From contig JASIBJ010000245.1 of assembly GCA_030045215.1 (NCBI GenBank), positions 1-14,240 of the forward strand: 14,240 nt of DNA, in the 5' to 3' direction. Each line of letters opens with the position of its first letter. The first letter of the stretch is position 1. The DNA comes from Streptosporangiaceae bacterium. Its GTDB lineage: Bacteria; Actinomycetota; Actinomycetes; Streptosporangiales; Streptosporangiaceae. The notes below the pieces were generated by a model. The model was given only the letters and a program-made list of their open reading frames with translations, was not told the DNA's origin and ran no database searches. Shown in pieces: positions 1 through 6,468 of this stretch. Position numbers and translations under genes: made by a program.

Positions 1-1058
1 GCGAGCCGGCGCTCCCGCTCGCTGATGGGGATGATCCAGAGCCACCGGACCGGCTCGTCCGGCCCGGCGGTATACCCGTCGAGGTAAGGCGCCTCGGGGC
101 CGGGCAGGCGGGATGGGTCGTCCATCAGCAGCACCGCCTCATTGCCGCCGCCAAGCGGGAACGTCGCGGCCTCGTGATACCAGGGAATGCTGTGCCCGGG
201 CCCGAGCCACGTCACCTCGCGCCAGGGGAACTGAGCAAGCCACAGGAATATGCGCGCCGCCTGGGCGCTGGGCATCGTGGTCGCCAGGGCAAGCTCGATC
301 CTGGCCCGGCTCGCGGCGCCGTCGCCGGTCTGCTCGATGACCGGCATGCGCTGGCAGCTCATGCCGACCGTCGACAGCACCGTGAATCGCCGCTGCGTCA
401 CTGGCGGGCGTTCGGACACGCCGGTCAGCGGCTGCTTGCCGCCGCTCACGTCCCAGTAGCCGCCGCCCGGGCCGAGCCGCGACAGCAAATGGCCGAACGT
501 CGCCTGCTGGATCGCCGCCCAGGCCTCCTGGCTGGTCCGCCACCGCCAGAACCGCTCGGCGTGCGCGATCCGGGGGCGAAGGCCCTCCATCGCGTCGTCC
601 AGCGACCAGGCGAACGGTGTCTGGCCAATGACGTCCCGGCTGTAGCCGGGCATGCCCTTAGACAGGTCTGCCCAGCCCGCGATGACCGCCAGCGGCTCGC
701 CGTTCTCCAGGATCGCGGCGCCATCGCCTTCCTCCAGCCAGACCGCGCGCAGTGCCTGCGGCTCGATCGGCGGCCTGCCTCCAGGGTGCTTGGTGTGCCC
801 GACCGGCATCTCGGGCGCGTGGCCGGCACGCAGCCTGGCCAAGTCCACGGTCTCCGGCGCGGGCCGGTGATTGGCCAGCCAGGTGGCCGCGATCGCGCCC
901 GACTTGTCGTGCAGGTACGCCGACGTCGCGATGCCGTCGTATTCCACGACGACCCTTCGGCTTCCGTACGGGCTCACGCTGTCCAGCAGCACCTCGGGAT
1001 TACCGGGGGCGGCGGATATTCTGGGGGTCTGGCTAGCACCTCTGCGCAACGTCGGCAC
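1..1058 (-). CDS. Suppressor-of-fused (SUFU) domain protein, 3'-truncated by window edge
   Basis: The minus strand is open from about 1058 to the window edge and encodes a protein-like sequence, while the other frames over this stretch are Arg/Pro/Ala-rich shadows. Recognisable stretches include [14 protein letters not shown] near the N terminus, [67 protein letters not shown] and [11 protein letters not shown]. These match, from memory of the family, the bacterial SUFU-domain proteins (PF05076) common in Streptomyces and relatives. Those have no established biochemical role and are often linked to immunity or toxin-associated loci. About 352 codons are present and the C terminus lies off the left edge. 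The start is uncertain: GTG 1058 is preferred because a TAGATT -10-like hexamer lies 7 bases upstream (leaderless geometry). GTG 992 is the alternative, but it would leave the N terminus very close to the conserved SPYGSRR region. The gene is divergent from rlmN. Confidence 0.72.
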   Translation of the reverse strand, partial: MPTLRRGASQTPRISAAPGNPEVLLDSVSPYGSRRVVVEYDGIATSAYLHDKSGAIAATWLANHRPAPETVDLARLRAGHAPEMPVGHTKHPGGRPPIEPQALRAVWLEEGDGAAILENGEPLAVIAGWADLSKGMPGYSRDVIGQTPFAWSLDDAMEGLRPRIAHAERFWRWRTSQEAWAAIQQATFGHLLSRLGPGGGYWDVSGGKQPLTGVSERPPVTQRRFTVLSTVGMSCQRMPVIEQTGDGAASRARIELALATTMPSAQAARIFLWLAQFPWREVTWLGPGHSIPWYHEAATFPLGGGNEAVLLMDDPSRLPGPEAPYLDGYTAGPDEPVRWLWIIPISERERRL

Positions 1059-1065
1059 GTAGTGA

Positions 1066-1071
1066 AATCTA
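1066..1071 (-). promoter_or_regulatory. Possible -10 element of a leaderless promoter for the SUFU-domain gene
   Basis: Read on the minus strand, TAGATT (TAnnnT pattern) ends 7 bases before GTG 1058, which would put transcription initiation at or beside the start codon. No Shine-Dalgarno sequence precedes this GTG, and leaderless mRNAs are common in actinobacteria. The -35 region at the expected distance (about 1089-1094) reads CGGAAT, which is not a good housekeeping match. The call is weak and rests on spacing. Confidence 0.3.
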
Positions 1072-1140
1072 TCGACTTTCTGCAGGTCATTCCGCACATG
1101 GTGCAGATATCCCGCAGGCGGATGCCTGCTGAGCAGGATC

Positions 1141-1144
1141 GGAG
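1141..1144 (+). promoter_or_regulatory. Shine-Dalgarno site deciding the rlmN start
   Basis: GGAG at 1141-1144 lies 7 bases before GTG 1152. This is the best-spaced ribosome-binding signal among the in-frame starts and sets the rlmN start used here. It lies 3 bases downstream of a small palindrome (1125-1137). Confidence 0.5.
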
Positions 1145-1151
1145 CACGCTG

Positions 1152-2282
1152 GTGACGAGCGCCACAGCGCCGACCGGGCCGGGAGCGCCGGGCGCAGCAG
1201 GAGTGTCGCTCGGGCCGAGGATCAAGCCGCCCCGCCACCTGGCCGACTTGGACCAGGCCGACCGCCGCGCCGCCGTGGCCGAGCTCGGGCAGCCGGGGTT
1301 TCGCGCCGACCAGCTCTCACGGCACTATTTCGCCCGGCTGACCGACGATCCAGCGGAGATGACCGACCTGCCGGCCGGGCTGCGCGGCGAACTGGCCGCC
1401 GCGCTGCTTCCGCCGCTGCTCACCTCGCAGCGCGAGCTGGCGTGCGATGGCGGAACGACCCGCAAGACGCTGTGGCGGGCCTTCGACGGCGCGCTGGTCG
1501 AATCCGTGCTGATGCGCTATCCCGACCGCGTGACGATGTGCGTCTCTTCCCAGGCCGGATGCGGAATGGGGTGCCCGTTCTGCGCGACCGGGCAGGCCGG
1601 GCTGACCCGGAACCTGTCCGCCGCCGAGATCGTGACCCAGGTGTTCGCCGGGGCCAGGGCGATGGCCAGGGGACAGGTGCCGGGCGGGCCCGGCCGGGTC
1701 TCGAACATCGTCTTCATGGGCATGGGCGAGCCGCTGGCCAACTATGCAAGCGTGCTGACAGCCGTTCGTCGCATTACCGAGCCCGTACCCGCCGGTCTCG
1801 GCATCTCGCAGCGAGCCGTGACGGTGTCCACCGTCGGGCTCGTGCCTGCGATGAGGAGACTGGCCGGGGAGGGCCTATCCGTTCGCCTGGCGGTCTCGCT
1901 GCACGCGCCGGACGACGAGTTGCGCGACGAACTCGTTCCTGTCAATCGCCGCTGGAAGGTGGCCGAAGTACTCGAGGCCGCCTGGGCGTATGCGGCGGCA
2001 ACGGGCCGCCGGGTGTCGATCGAGTACGCGATGATCCGCGATATCAACGACCAGGCCTGGCGGGCCGACAGGCTGGCCTCCCTGCTTGAAGGTCGGCTAG
2101 CGCATGTCAACCTCATTCCGCTGAATCCCACCCCGGGTTCGAGGTGGACGGCGTCTGACCCTGCGGTCGCGGCCGAGTTCCTGGACCGGCTGGCGGACCG
2201 GGGAGTGCCGGTCACGGTCAGGGACACCAGGGGAACTCAGATCGACGGGGCCTGCGGGCAGCTGGCGGCGGCTGCGAGGTAG
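1152..2282 (+). CDS. rlmN: 23S rRNA (adenine(2503)-C(2))-methyltransferase RlmN
   Basis: This radical-SAM enzyme of the cytoplasm transfers a methyl group to C2 of A2503 in 23S rRNA; family members also modify A37 of some tRNAs. The radical-SAM [4Fe-4S] motif is clear at Cys137, Cys141 and Cys144 (CGMGCPFC). Cys130 just before it and Cys368 near the C terminus (DGACGQL) correspond to the two extra conserved cysteines of the RlmN mechanism. Other family landmarks are [46 protein letters not shown] and [13 protein letters not shown]. The GTG start at 1152 is chosen because a GGAG sits 7 bases upstream; it gives 376 residues, normal for the family. ATG 1122 and ATG 1098 are in frame but have poorer upstream signals. 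The frame stays open far upstream to about 174, but that part lies opposite the SUFU gene and is not RlmN. The next gene starts 124 bp downstream. Confidence 0.96.
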   Translation: MTSATAPTGPGAPGAAGVSLGPRIKPPRHLADLDQADRRAAVAELGQPGFRADQLSRHYFARLTDDPAEMTDLPAGLRGELAAALLPPLLTSQRELACDGGTTRKTLWRAFDGALVESVLMRYPDRVTMCVSSQAGCGMGCPFCATGQAGLTRNLSAAEIVTQVFAGARAMARGQVPGGPGRVSNIVFMGMGEPLANYASVLTAVRRITEPVPAGLGISQRAVTVSTVGLVPAMRRLAGEGLSVRLAVSLHAPDDELRDELVPVNRRWKVAEVLEAAWAYAAATGRRVSIEYAMIRDINDQAWRADRLASLLEGRLAHVNLIPLNPTPGSRWTASDPAVAAEFLDRLADRGVPVTVRDTRGTQIDGACGQLAAAAR

Positions 2283-2405
2283 CGGATCGTCTAATGAGTG
2301 ACGGCGTTGCTGCGCGATGAGTGAGCCGCGGCATTGCGAGGTGACTGCGCGCGTTGCCGGGACGCCGAGCCGGCGGTCCGGTCGCGGCCGGGTACCTTAT
2401 CCGCC

Positions 2406-3107
2406 ATGGCGTGGATGCACGAGCTCGGCCGGCGTCGGCGGGCGCTGGTCGCGAACCTGATCCAGGCCGCCTGGCAGCACCTGCAGCAGGCCGGCGCGGT
2501 GACTGCCGACTCGGCGGCCGGGCGCAGGTTCGCCGCGTTCGGTCCGGGCACGCTCATGGCGTTCCCGACCGGCGCGGTCTATGGCGAGCGCTGGATCGAG
2601 GTCGGTGACAAGACCATGATCGCGGAGCTGGTTACCATGTGCGCGGGCATGGCGCCGGGCCATGACCTCGGTCCGGATCCGGTACTGCGCCTCGGCGACC
2701 GCTGCGTGATCGGGCGCGGCAGCCATATCGTCGCCCACCACTCCATCGAGATCGGAGACGATGTCTATACCGGTCCGTACGTCTACATCACGGATCAGAA
2801 TCATAAATATGAGGACATCGACACCCCGATCGGCCGGCAGTGGCCCGTCAACAGCGCGGTCCGCATCGGAGCGGGCAGCTGGCTCGGCACCGGGGCGGTG
2901 ATACTTCCCGGCGCCGCGATCGGCCGGAACGTCGTAGTCGCGGCTGGATCGGTCGTCCGCGGCGAGGTGCCGGACAACTGCGTTGTGGCGGGTGTGCCTG
3001 CCAAGATCGTCCGCCAGCACGTCCCCGGCCGCGGCTGGGGCCCGCCGCTGCGGCCCGAGTCCGTGATCTCCGCCCGGCCGGGACAGGCCAGCCCGACTGA
3101 GGGCTAA
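2406..3107 (+). CDS. Hexapeptide-repeat (left-handed beta-helix) acyltransferase
   Basis: The 233-residue product has a short basic N-terminal segment (residues 1-40) and then a long run of isoleucine/valine-spaced hexapeptide repeats typical of left-handed parallel beta-helix acetyltransferases. Examples are LRLGDRCVIGRGSHIVAH, IEIGDDVYTGPYVYIT and VRIGAGSWLGTGAVILPGAAIG. The segment DQNHKYED (129-136) has the Asn-His pair that is the usual active-site position in the maltose/galactoside/WbbJ/CatB-like group, with His133 as the likely general base. The C-terminal VVAGVPAKIVR (193-203) is the typical closing turn before a short tail. It probably uses an acyl-CoA donor on a sugar or cell-surface acceptor in the cytoplasm, but the substrate cannot be read from sequence. 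ATG 2406 is preferred over the earlier TTG 2334, whose extra 24 residues (DCARCRDAEP...) look non-conserved; neither start has a good Shine-Dalgarno. It is on the same strand as rlmN and may share its transcript. Confidence 0.82.
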   Translation: MAWMHELGRRRRALVANLIQAAWQHLQQAGAVTADSAAGRRFAAFGPGTLMAFPTGAVYGERWIEVGDKTMIAELVTMCAGMAPGHDLGPDPVLRLGDRCVIGRGSHIVAHHSIEIGDDVYTGPYVYITDQNHKYEDIDTPIGRQWPVNSAVRIGAGSWLGTGAVILPGAAIGRNVVVAAGSVVRGEVPDNCVVAGVPAKIVRQHVPGRGWGPPLRPESVISARPGQASPTEG

Positions 3108-3285
3108 GGCCGGTGGTCCGAAGGCGCCTCGTCGCCCGCGAGCGGGCCGCGAGCGCCGACCCGGGCCGAGGTGAAGCCAGGATGTCGGGGTTTTGGCCTA
3201 TAGGATGCCCTCACCATCACGGCGGCGAGCGAGCCGGGCCGGGGCGGCGCGGCCAGGCTGCCGCGGACGTGAACGGAGCGGGCAC

Positions 3286-4311
3286 ATGCAGGGATGGCAC
3301 AACGCGGCCACGCGCCGCTGGCTGGCACTCGGGTCGTCCACGCTTGTCGTGCTGGCGCTGACGTGCGCATTCGTGTCGGCCGGGCTAGCAGCGGCGGGCC
3401 CAGCCGAGGCTGCTTACGCAGGCTCGGACGGACTCATCGCGTTCGTCCGCGACGGCAACATCGCCACGATCAACCCGACGGCCCACCCGGGCACGCCGAA
3501 GACGCTCACGACCGGCGGGCGCGCGTCGGGACCGCGCTGGTCCCCGGACGGCAAGCAGATCGCCTACATCGACGACGGCAACCTCTGGGTGATGAATGCC
3601 AACGGCAGCCACAAGGAGCGCCTGACCGACTCCGCGCCTGGCTACCAGGACTCGCGACCGTCGTGGTCGCCGAACGGCAGGTACCTGGCGTTCGTCAGGA
3701 CCAAGCGCGGCCAGCGCTATGGCTACCTCACCAGATACGGCCTCTCCTCCCGCAGCCTGAACACGTTCACGACCACGGTCAACGGCAAGCTCATCAGCGT
3801 TCCCGCACTGCCCGCTCCTGTCGCCTGGACCTGGACGCAGACCGCGCCGAAGTCAGCCACCTACGGCTCGTTCATCGCGTACGAGGGCGCCCGTCAGCTC
3901 TGCCCGTTCGCGCACAGGTACTGCCTCAACGTGCTGGGCTTCGGCAGCCAGTCGGACTACAAGAACGGCGCGCCATCGGCCGAATACGCGCCGTCCTCGT
4001 TCCGGCTCACCGACGCTGACTGGTTCCCGGCGAATCCGGCCAGGGACACCGACCTGATGACGACGCAAGAGAACTGCCCCGGCGGGCACTGCACGCCGGT
4101 CGGCCTGGATCTGGAAGTCGGCGCCAGCCCGACCCTGCCCGGTGCCTACGAGGGCGTCTACTCGCCGAACGGCCTGTACATCGCCTACGTACGCAACTCG
4201 GGCGGACAGGCCGAGATCTACGACCAGCTCGTCGACGCCATCGGCGTAGGTCAGCCACAGAAGCTGACCGCGGGCACCGAGCCCGACTGGCAACCGACCC
4301 CGCGTCCTTAG
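3286..4311 (+). CDS. Secreted TolB-like WD40/PD40 beta-propeller protein
   Basis: This is a 341-residue protein with a classical Sec signal. It has basic residues at 10-11, a hydrophobic core at about 13-36, then an Ala-rich segment ending in a signal-peptidase-I-like site near residues 42-43 (PAEAA). The mature part has PD40/TolB-type repeats: WSPDGKQIAYI with DDGNLWVMNANG (85-107), WSPNGRYLAFV (127-137) and YSPNGLYIAYVRN (292-304). Such repeats build beta-propellers. Four cysteines (206, 213, 264, 269) lie in the less repeat-like middle and could form two disulfides in the oxidising exterior. ATG 3286 is chosen because GGAG at 3275-3278 lies 7 bases upstream; an earlier in-frame ATG at 3193 adds an Arg-rich, non-signal-like segment. 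No Tol-Pal partners are nearby, so TolB function itself is not implied. Its TAG stop directly abuts the stop of the opposite-strand gene at 4312. A TAGGAT at 3201-3206 is a possible -10, without a convincing -35. Confidence 0.82.
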   Translation: MQGWHNAATRRWLALGSSTLVVLALTCAFVSAGLAAAGPAEAAYAGSDGLIAFVRDGNIATINPTAHPGTPKTLTTGGRASGPRWSPDGKQIAYIDDGNLWVMNANGSHKERLTDSAPGYQDSRPSWSPNGRYLAFVRTKRGQRYGYLTRYGLSSRSLNTFTTTVNGKLISVPALPAPVAWTWTQTAPKSATYGSFIAYEGARQLCPFAHRYCLNVLGFGSQSDYKNGAPSAEYAPSSFRLTDADWFPANPARDTDLMTTQENCPGGHCTPVGLDLEVGASPTLPGAYEGVYSPNGLYIAYVRNSGGQAEIYDQLVDAIGVGQPQKLTAGTEPDWQPTPRP

Positions 4312-4809
4312 TTAGCTGGCGCGCTCCCGCGGTGCGCCCCCCGGCCGCGGGGTGCGCGCCGACGGCGCGCTGCGACGAGGTGCAGCGTTGGCGTCCCCTG
4401 GCCGGAGACCTGCGGCGCGCCGGCCGTCTTGTGACCCGCCTATCTGGGGAACGAACTCTTCTCCTCGCAGCGCCCGGTCCACCAGCTCGACGGCCTTAGC
4501 GGTGGCGACAAGCCGTCGCCCCTCGGTCTGGTACACCGCCAGAATCGCGGCGACGCTGCTCGGCGGAAGGTCCCGGCCGAACTCGGCCCGTACGCCCCGG
4601 TAGCCCTGACGGGCGCCCTCGATGCACGCGGCCACGTGCTGGCGGGCCAGTGAGGCGAGAGCCGCCGGGTGCCGGAGGAGCACGCCGTGCAGCCGGTAGT
4701 CAGGCGGCACGACATCAAGCAGCCAGTTAACGGCGGTCTGCTCGAACCCCTCGGTCCCCGGCGGATGGACGCCGGCCGGCCAGCCGGTGGGGATATACGC
4801 TCCAGCCAC
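4312..4809 (-). CDS. Conserved hypothetical protein, possibly SOS-controlled
   Basis: The 165-residue product is not assigned to a named family. Residues 1-120 look like a folded, mostly helical domain: YIPTGWPAGVHPPGTEGFEQ at the start, then WLLDVVPPDYRLHGVLLRHP, ARQHVAACIEGARQGYR and YQTEGRRLVATAKAVELVD. The last ~40 residues are rich in Arg, Ala, Pro and Gly and probably disordered. This sequence style resembles small uncharacterised proteins of actinomycetes. No signal peptide or membrane segment is seen, so it is probably cytoplasmic. The GTG start at 4809 has a GGAGG upstream, but at an unusually short spacing of 2 bases, so the start is not secure. A 16-bp palindrome resembling the Gram-positive/actinobacterial LexA box lies 20 bases upstream. 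Its stop touches the stop of the convergent propeller gene with no intergenic base. Confidence 0.68.
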   Translation of the reverse strand: MAGAYIPTGWPAGVHPPGTEGFEQTAVNWLLDVVPPDYRLHGVLLRHPAALASLARQHVAACIEGARQGYRGVRAEFGRDLPPSSVAAILAVYQTEGRRLVATAKAVELVDRALRGEEFVPQIGGSQDGRRAAGLRPGDANAAPRRSAPSARTPRPGGAPRERAS

Positions 4810-4829
4810 GTCCTCCAGCCTACCGTGAC

Positions 4830-4845
4830 TCGAACAAACATTCTA
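4830..4845. promoter_or_regulatory. Candidate LexA (SOS) box
   Basis: The plus strand reads TCGAACAAACATTCTA. Compared with the actinobacterial SOS palindrome TCGAAC-N4-GTTCGA, the left half is perfect and the right half matches at four of six positions. Compared with the Bacillus pattern CGAACRNRYGTTYC it matches at 12 of 14. It lies 20 bp upstream of the GTG start of the minus-strand hypothetical gene, a normal operator distance. TAGAAT (4845-4840, minus strand) inside the box could serve as a -10 hexamer, so LexA binding would block it. This rests on sequence resemblance only. Confidence 0.45.
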
Positions 4846-4899
4846 GTGATTATCGATGGCCGGGACCTGCGCTCCTGAGGTCGCCGGGCTTGCGGTCGG

Positions 4900-5580
4900 C
4901 TAGCCCGTCGTTGCGTTGGTCAGGTCCCGGTCCTCCAGTTCCCAGGCGTGGTCCAGCATGTGCCAGGCACAGCGTCGGATCAGGAACTGCAGCGGCCATG
5001 ACCGGGCCGGCTCGCCGCGGGCGTGATGTTCGCGGATCCCGTCGACGAAATCCTCCCGGTAAGCCAGCAGGGCCTCGGTGTCGTCCCGCGTTTCCAGCGG
5101 TACCTTGACGCCGACCTTCGGCGCGAACTCATCGATTTCGGCGCCGTTCACGTGCCTGATGATCCGTCCCTTCTCCCAGCCGCCGCCCCGCGGACCCTTC
5201 CGCAGCTCGGCCGACACGCGCGCGGCCATGTCGTCGAACGTGCGCCAGGAGGCCCGGAGCAGCGCGACTTTCCGCTCGCACTCGGCATCGGTCATCGGCT
5301 CGTGCTCGGCCGCGGCCGGCCGGCCCGAGACGCCGTAGTAGTCGGTCATCCCGATCCCTTGGAGCTGCTCGACTACCTCGAAATCACCCGTGGCCGCGAA
5401 CTGCGTGCCGAAGCCGGCCAGGTCGGCGACCCTGGCGTAGCGGGGCCGGTAGGAGGCGAGGACCGGCAGCACGTCGTGACCGATCCTGGCGCTCCGGTCC
5501 CACCCGGGCCAGTCGAAGGCACAGGCCACAACCCGCCTTTTCTTTCCGTGCTCGATCATCACGCGAACTGGACCGGCCAT
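4900..5580 (-). CDS. DinB-superfamily-like (four-helix, putative metal-binding) conserved hypothetical protein
   Basis: The 226-residue cytoplasmic protein begins with a short strand-like part (VRVMIEHGKKRRVVACAFDWPGW) followed by helical segments. The pattern FDWPGW, LASYRPRYARVA, LRASWRTFDDMA, ELRKGPRGGG, IIRHVNGAE and FLIRRCAWHMLDHAWELEDR is one I know from uncharacterised actinobacterial proteins. It resembles the DinB/YfiT-type four-helix-bundle superfamily, in which three histidines bind a metal. His143 in the middle helix and the HxxxH pair His207/His211 near the C terminus fit those positions. DinB here means the Bacillus damage-inducible family, not DNA polymerase IV. Substrate and reaction are unknown; some relatives act as thiol-dependent transferases. 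ATG 5580 lacks a Shine-Dalgarno; ATG 5559 is an alternative. It begins 4 bases after the stop of a VOC fragment and is followed after 90 bp by the SOS-box gene on the same strand. Confidence 0.62.
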   Translation of the reverse strand: MAGPVRVMIEHGKKRRVVACAFDWPGWDRSARIGHDVLPVLASYRPRYARVADLAGFGTQFAATGDFEVVEQLQGIGMTDYYGVSGRPAAAEHEPMTDAECERKVALLRASWRTFDDMAARVSAELRKGPRGGGWEKGRIIRHVNGAEIDEFAPKVGVKVPLETRDDTEALLAYREDFVDGIREHHARGEPARSWPLQFLIRRCAWHMLDHAWELEDRDLTNATTG

Positions 5581-5584
5581 GCCG

Positions 5585-5713
5585 TCACGGTACGACGACC
5601 GCCTGGCGACCGCGAGGGTCTTGGCGGCAGTCGCGGCAGAACTGCAGCGCCTGCTCGTAATCGGGTGCAGTCACCACCAGCCGCAGCTCGCTCACCCCAG
5701 GTCTGTCGTTCAT
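5585..5713 (-). pseudogene. Truncated VOC/glyoxalase-family gene fragment
   Basis: A 42-codon reading frame starts at ATG 5713 with an excellent Shine-Dalgarno (GGAGG at 5720-5724, 6 bases upstream). It encodes VSELRLVVTAPDYEQALQFC, which is the usual first strand and helix of a VOC (vicinal oxygen chelate) protein, where the consensus continues as YRDVLGL. After residue 28 the similarity ends: CRQDPRGRQAVVVP leads straight to a stop, whereas an intact VOC protein has about 120 residues. The likely cause is a deletion or frameshift that removed the rest of the gene, leaving the initiation region. The fragment lies 26 bp after the end of the sigma/ABC operon and 4 bases before the DinB-like gene, so it may still serve as a translated leader for the latter. 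The alternative is a genuine tiny leader peptide that resembles VOC by chance. Confidence 0.55.
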
Positions 5714-5739
5714 GGCTCGCCTCCGGTCCGGACGTGAAC

Positions 5740-6468
5740 CTAAGGCCCAGAACTCCGGCGTTCACGACGTCCCACCGTGGTCAGTGGGCGAGAGTAACGG
5801 TGCCAGCGGTCACGCAGGGCGGCGGCCGTCAGCGCCAGCGCGGCCGAGGTGACGAAGTACCAGGCGATCGTCGCCGCGCCAGGCGTGGCCGGCGGGTCGG
5901 CCAGGATCCGCCTGGCTGGCGGGACGAAAGCGGCGAGCGCGATGGCGGCGATGGCGATCGGCACGGCCACCGCCCCGCCGAGATCGGCGTAGCGAGACCG
6001 GTCGGCGCAGGCGCCGGCGGCCACCGAGACCGCGCACCAACCCGTGAGCTGCGCGAGCAACGGGGAGACGGCAGGGTGCCCGGTGGCGCCGGGCGGGATG
6101 GTGTGCGACGTCACGCCAAGCTGCGCCCAGCAGGTGGCGGCGAGCACCGGGATCGCCAGCAGGATGTGACCGGCTGACGACAGCCACGCCGGCGCCGGAG
6201 CCGCCTCGGCTACGGACTGCACTGGGGCCCGGACCACGAACCCGACAGCCGCGACGGAAGGCAGGAAGCAGAACCGGACGGTGGTCTGGCTCAGTGAGTA
6301 GTGCGACTTGTCGGCGAAGTACGCCAACGCCGCCAGCAACAGGGTCCCCGCCGCGCAGCTGCCGATCAGCGCAGCCCACGGCATGGTCCGCGTGACGTGA
6401 GGGGCAAGCAGGGGTAGCACGCGCAGCCGCTGCAGGCCTGGCCGCGGTGTCCGCGGGACTAGGATCAC
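5740..6468 (-). CDS. Polytopic membrane protein, last gene of the sigma/ABC operon
   Basis: The 242-residue protein has about six hydrophobic segments at roughly residues 31-50, 66-80, 101-119, 138-155, 163-182 and 199-217. The N terminus is Arg/Pro-rich and the C-terminal tail basic (DRWHRYSRPL, RRERR), which predicts both ends in the cytoplasm. No catalytic motif was recognised. The GTG at 6468 overlaps the upstream permease stop as GTGA (6465-6468), the same 4-base arrangement as every other junction of the operon, so it is taken as the start. GTG 6477, three codons earlier, is also in frame. Its position directly behind an ABC ATPase and permease suggests that it is another membrane subunit or accessory of that exporter. 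This is inferred from context, not from a motif. Confidence 0.72.
   Translation of the reverse strand: MILVPRTPRPGLQRLRVLPLLAPHVTRTMPWAALIGSCAAGTLLLAALAYFADKSHYSLSQTTVRFCFLPSVAAVGFVVRAPVQSVAEAAPAPAWLSSAGHILLAIPVLAATCWAQLGVTSHTIPPGATGHPAVSPLLAQLTGWCAVSVAAGACADRSRYADLGGAVAVPIAIAAIALAAFVPPARRILADPPATPGAATIAWYFVTSAALALTAAALRDRWHRYSRPLTTVGRRERRSSGP

Noticed and set aside
174..1151. Long N-terminal extension of the rlmN frame (about 326 extra codons)
   Set aside because: The stretch lies opposite the SUFU-domain gene, has shadow-like composition and no RlmN similarity; GTG 1152 with GGAG gives a normal RlmN length.
2294..2358. Imperfect direct repeats around GAGTGAC/GCGTTGC between rlmN and the acyltransferase gene
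   Set aside because: The copies are short, degenerate and irregularly spaced; there is no clear unit or regulatory consensus.
3134..3147. GC-only palindrome GCCCGC-GA-GCGGGC after the acyltransferase gene, as a terminator
   Set aside because: The stem is short, the loop is two bases and no T-run follows; such palindromes are common by chance in DNA this GC-rich.
5023..6177. Long plus-strand open frame of 384 codons
   Set aside because: It is Arg/Gly/Pro-rich, runs opposite the DinB-like gene, the VOC fragment and the membrane protein, and shows no family features; it is a GC-driven shadow.
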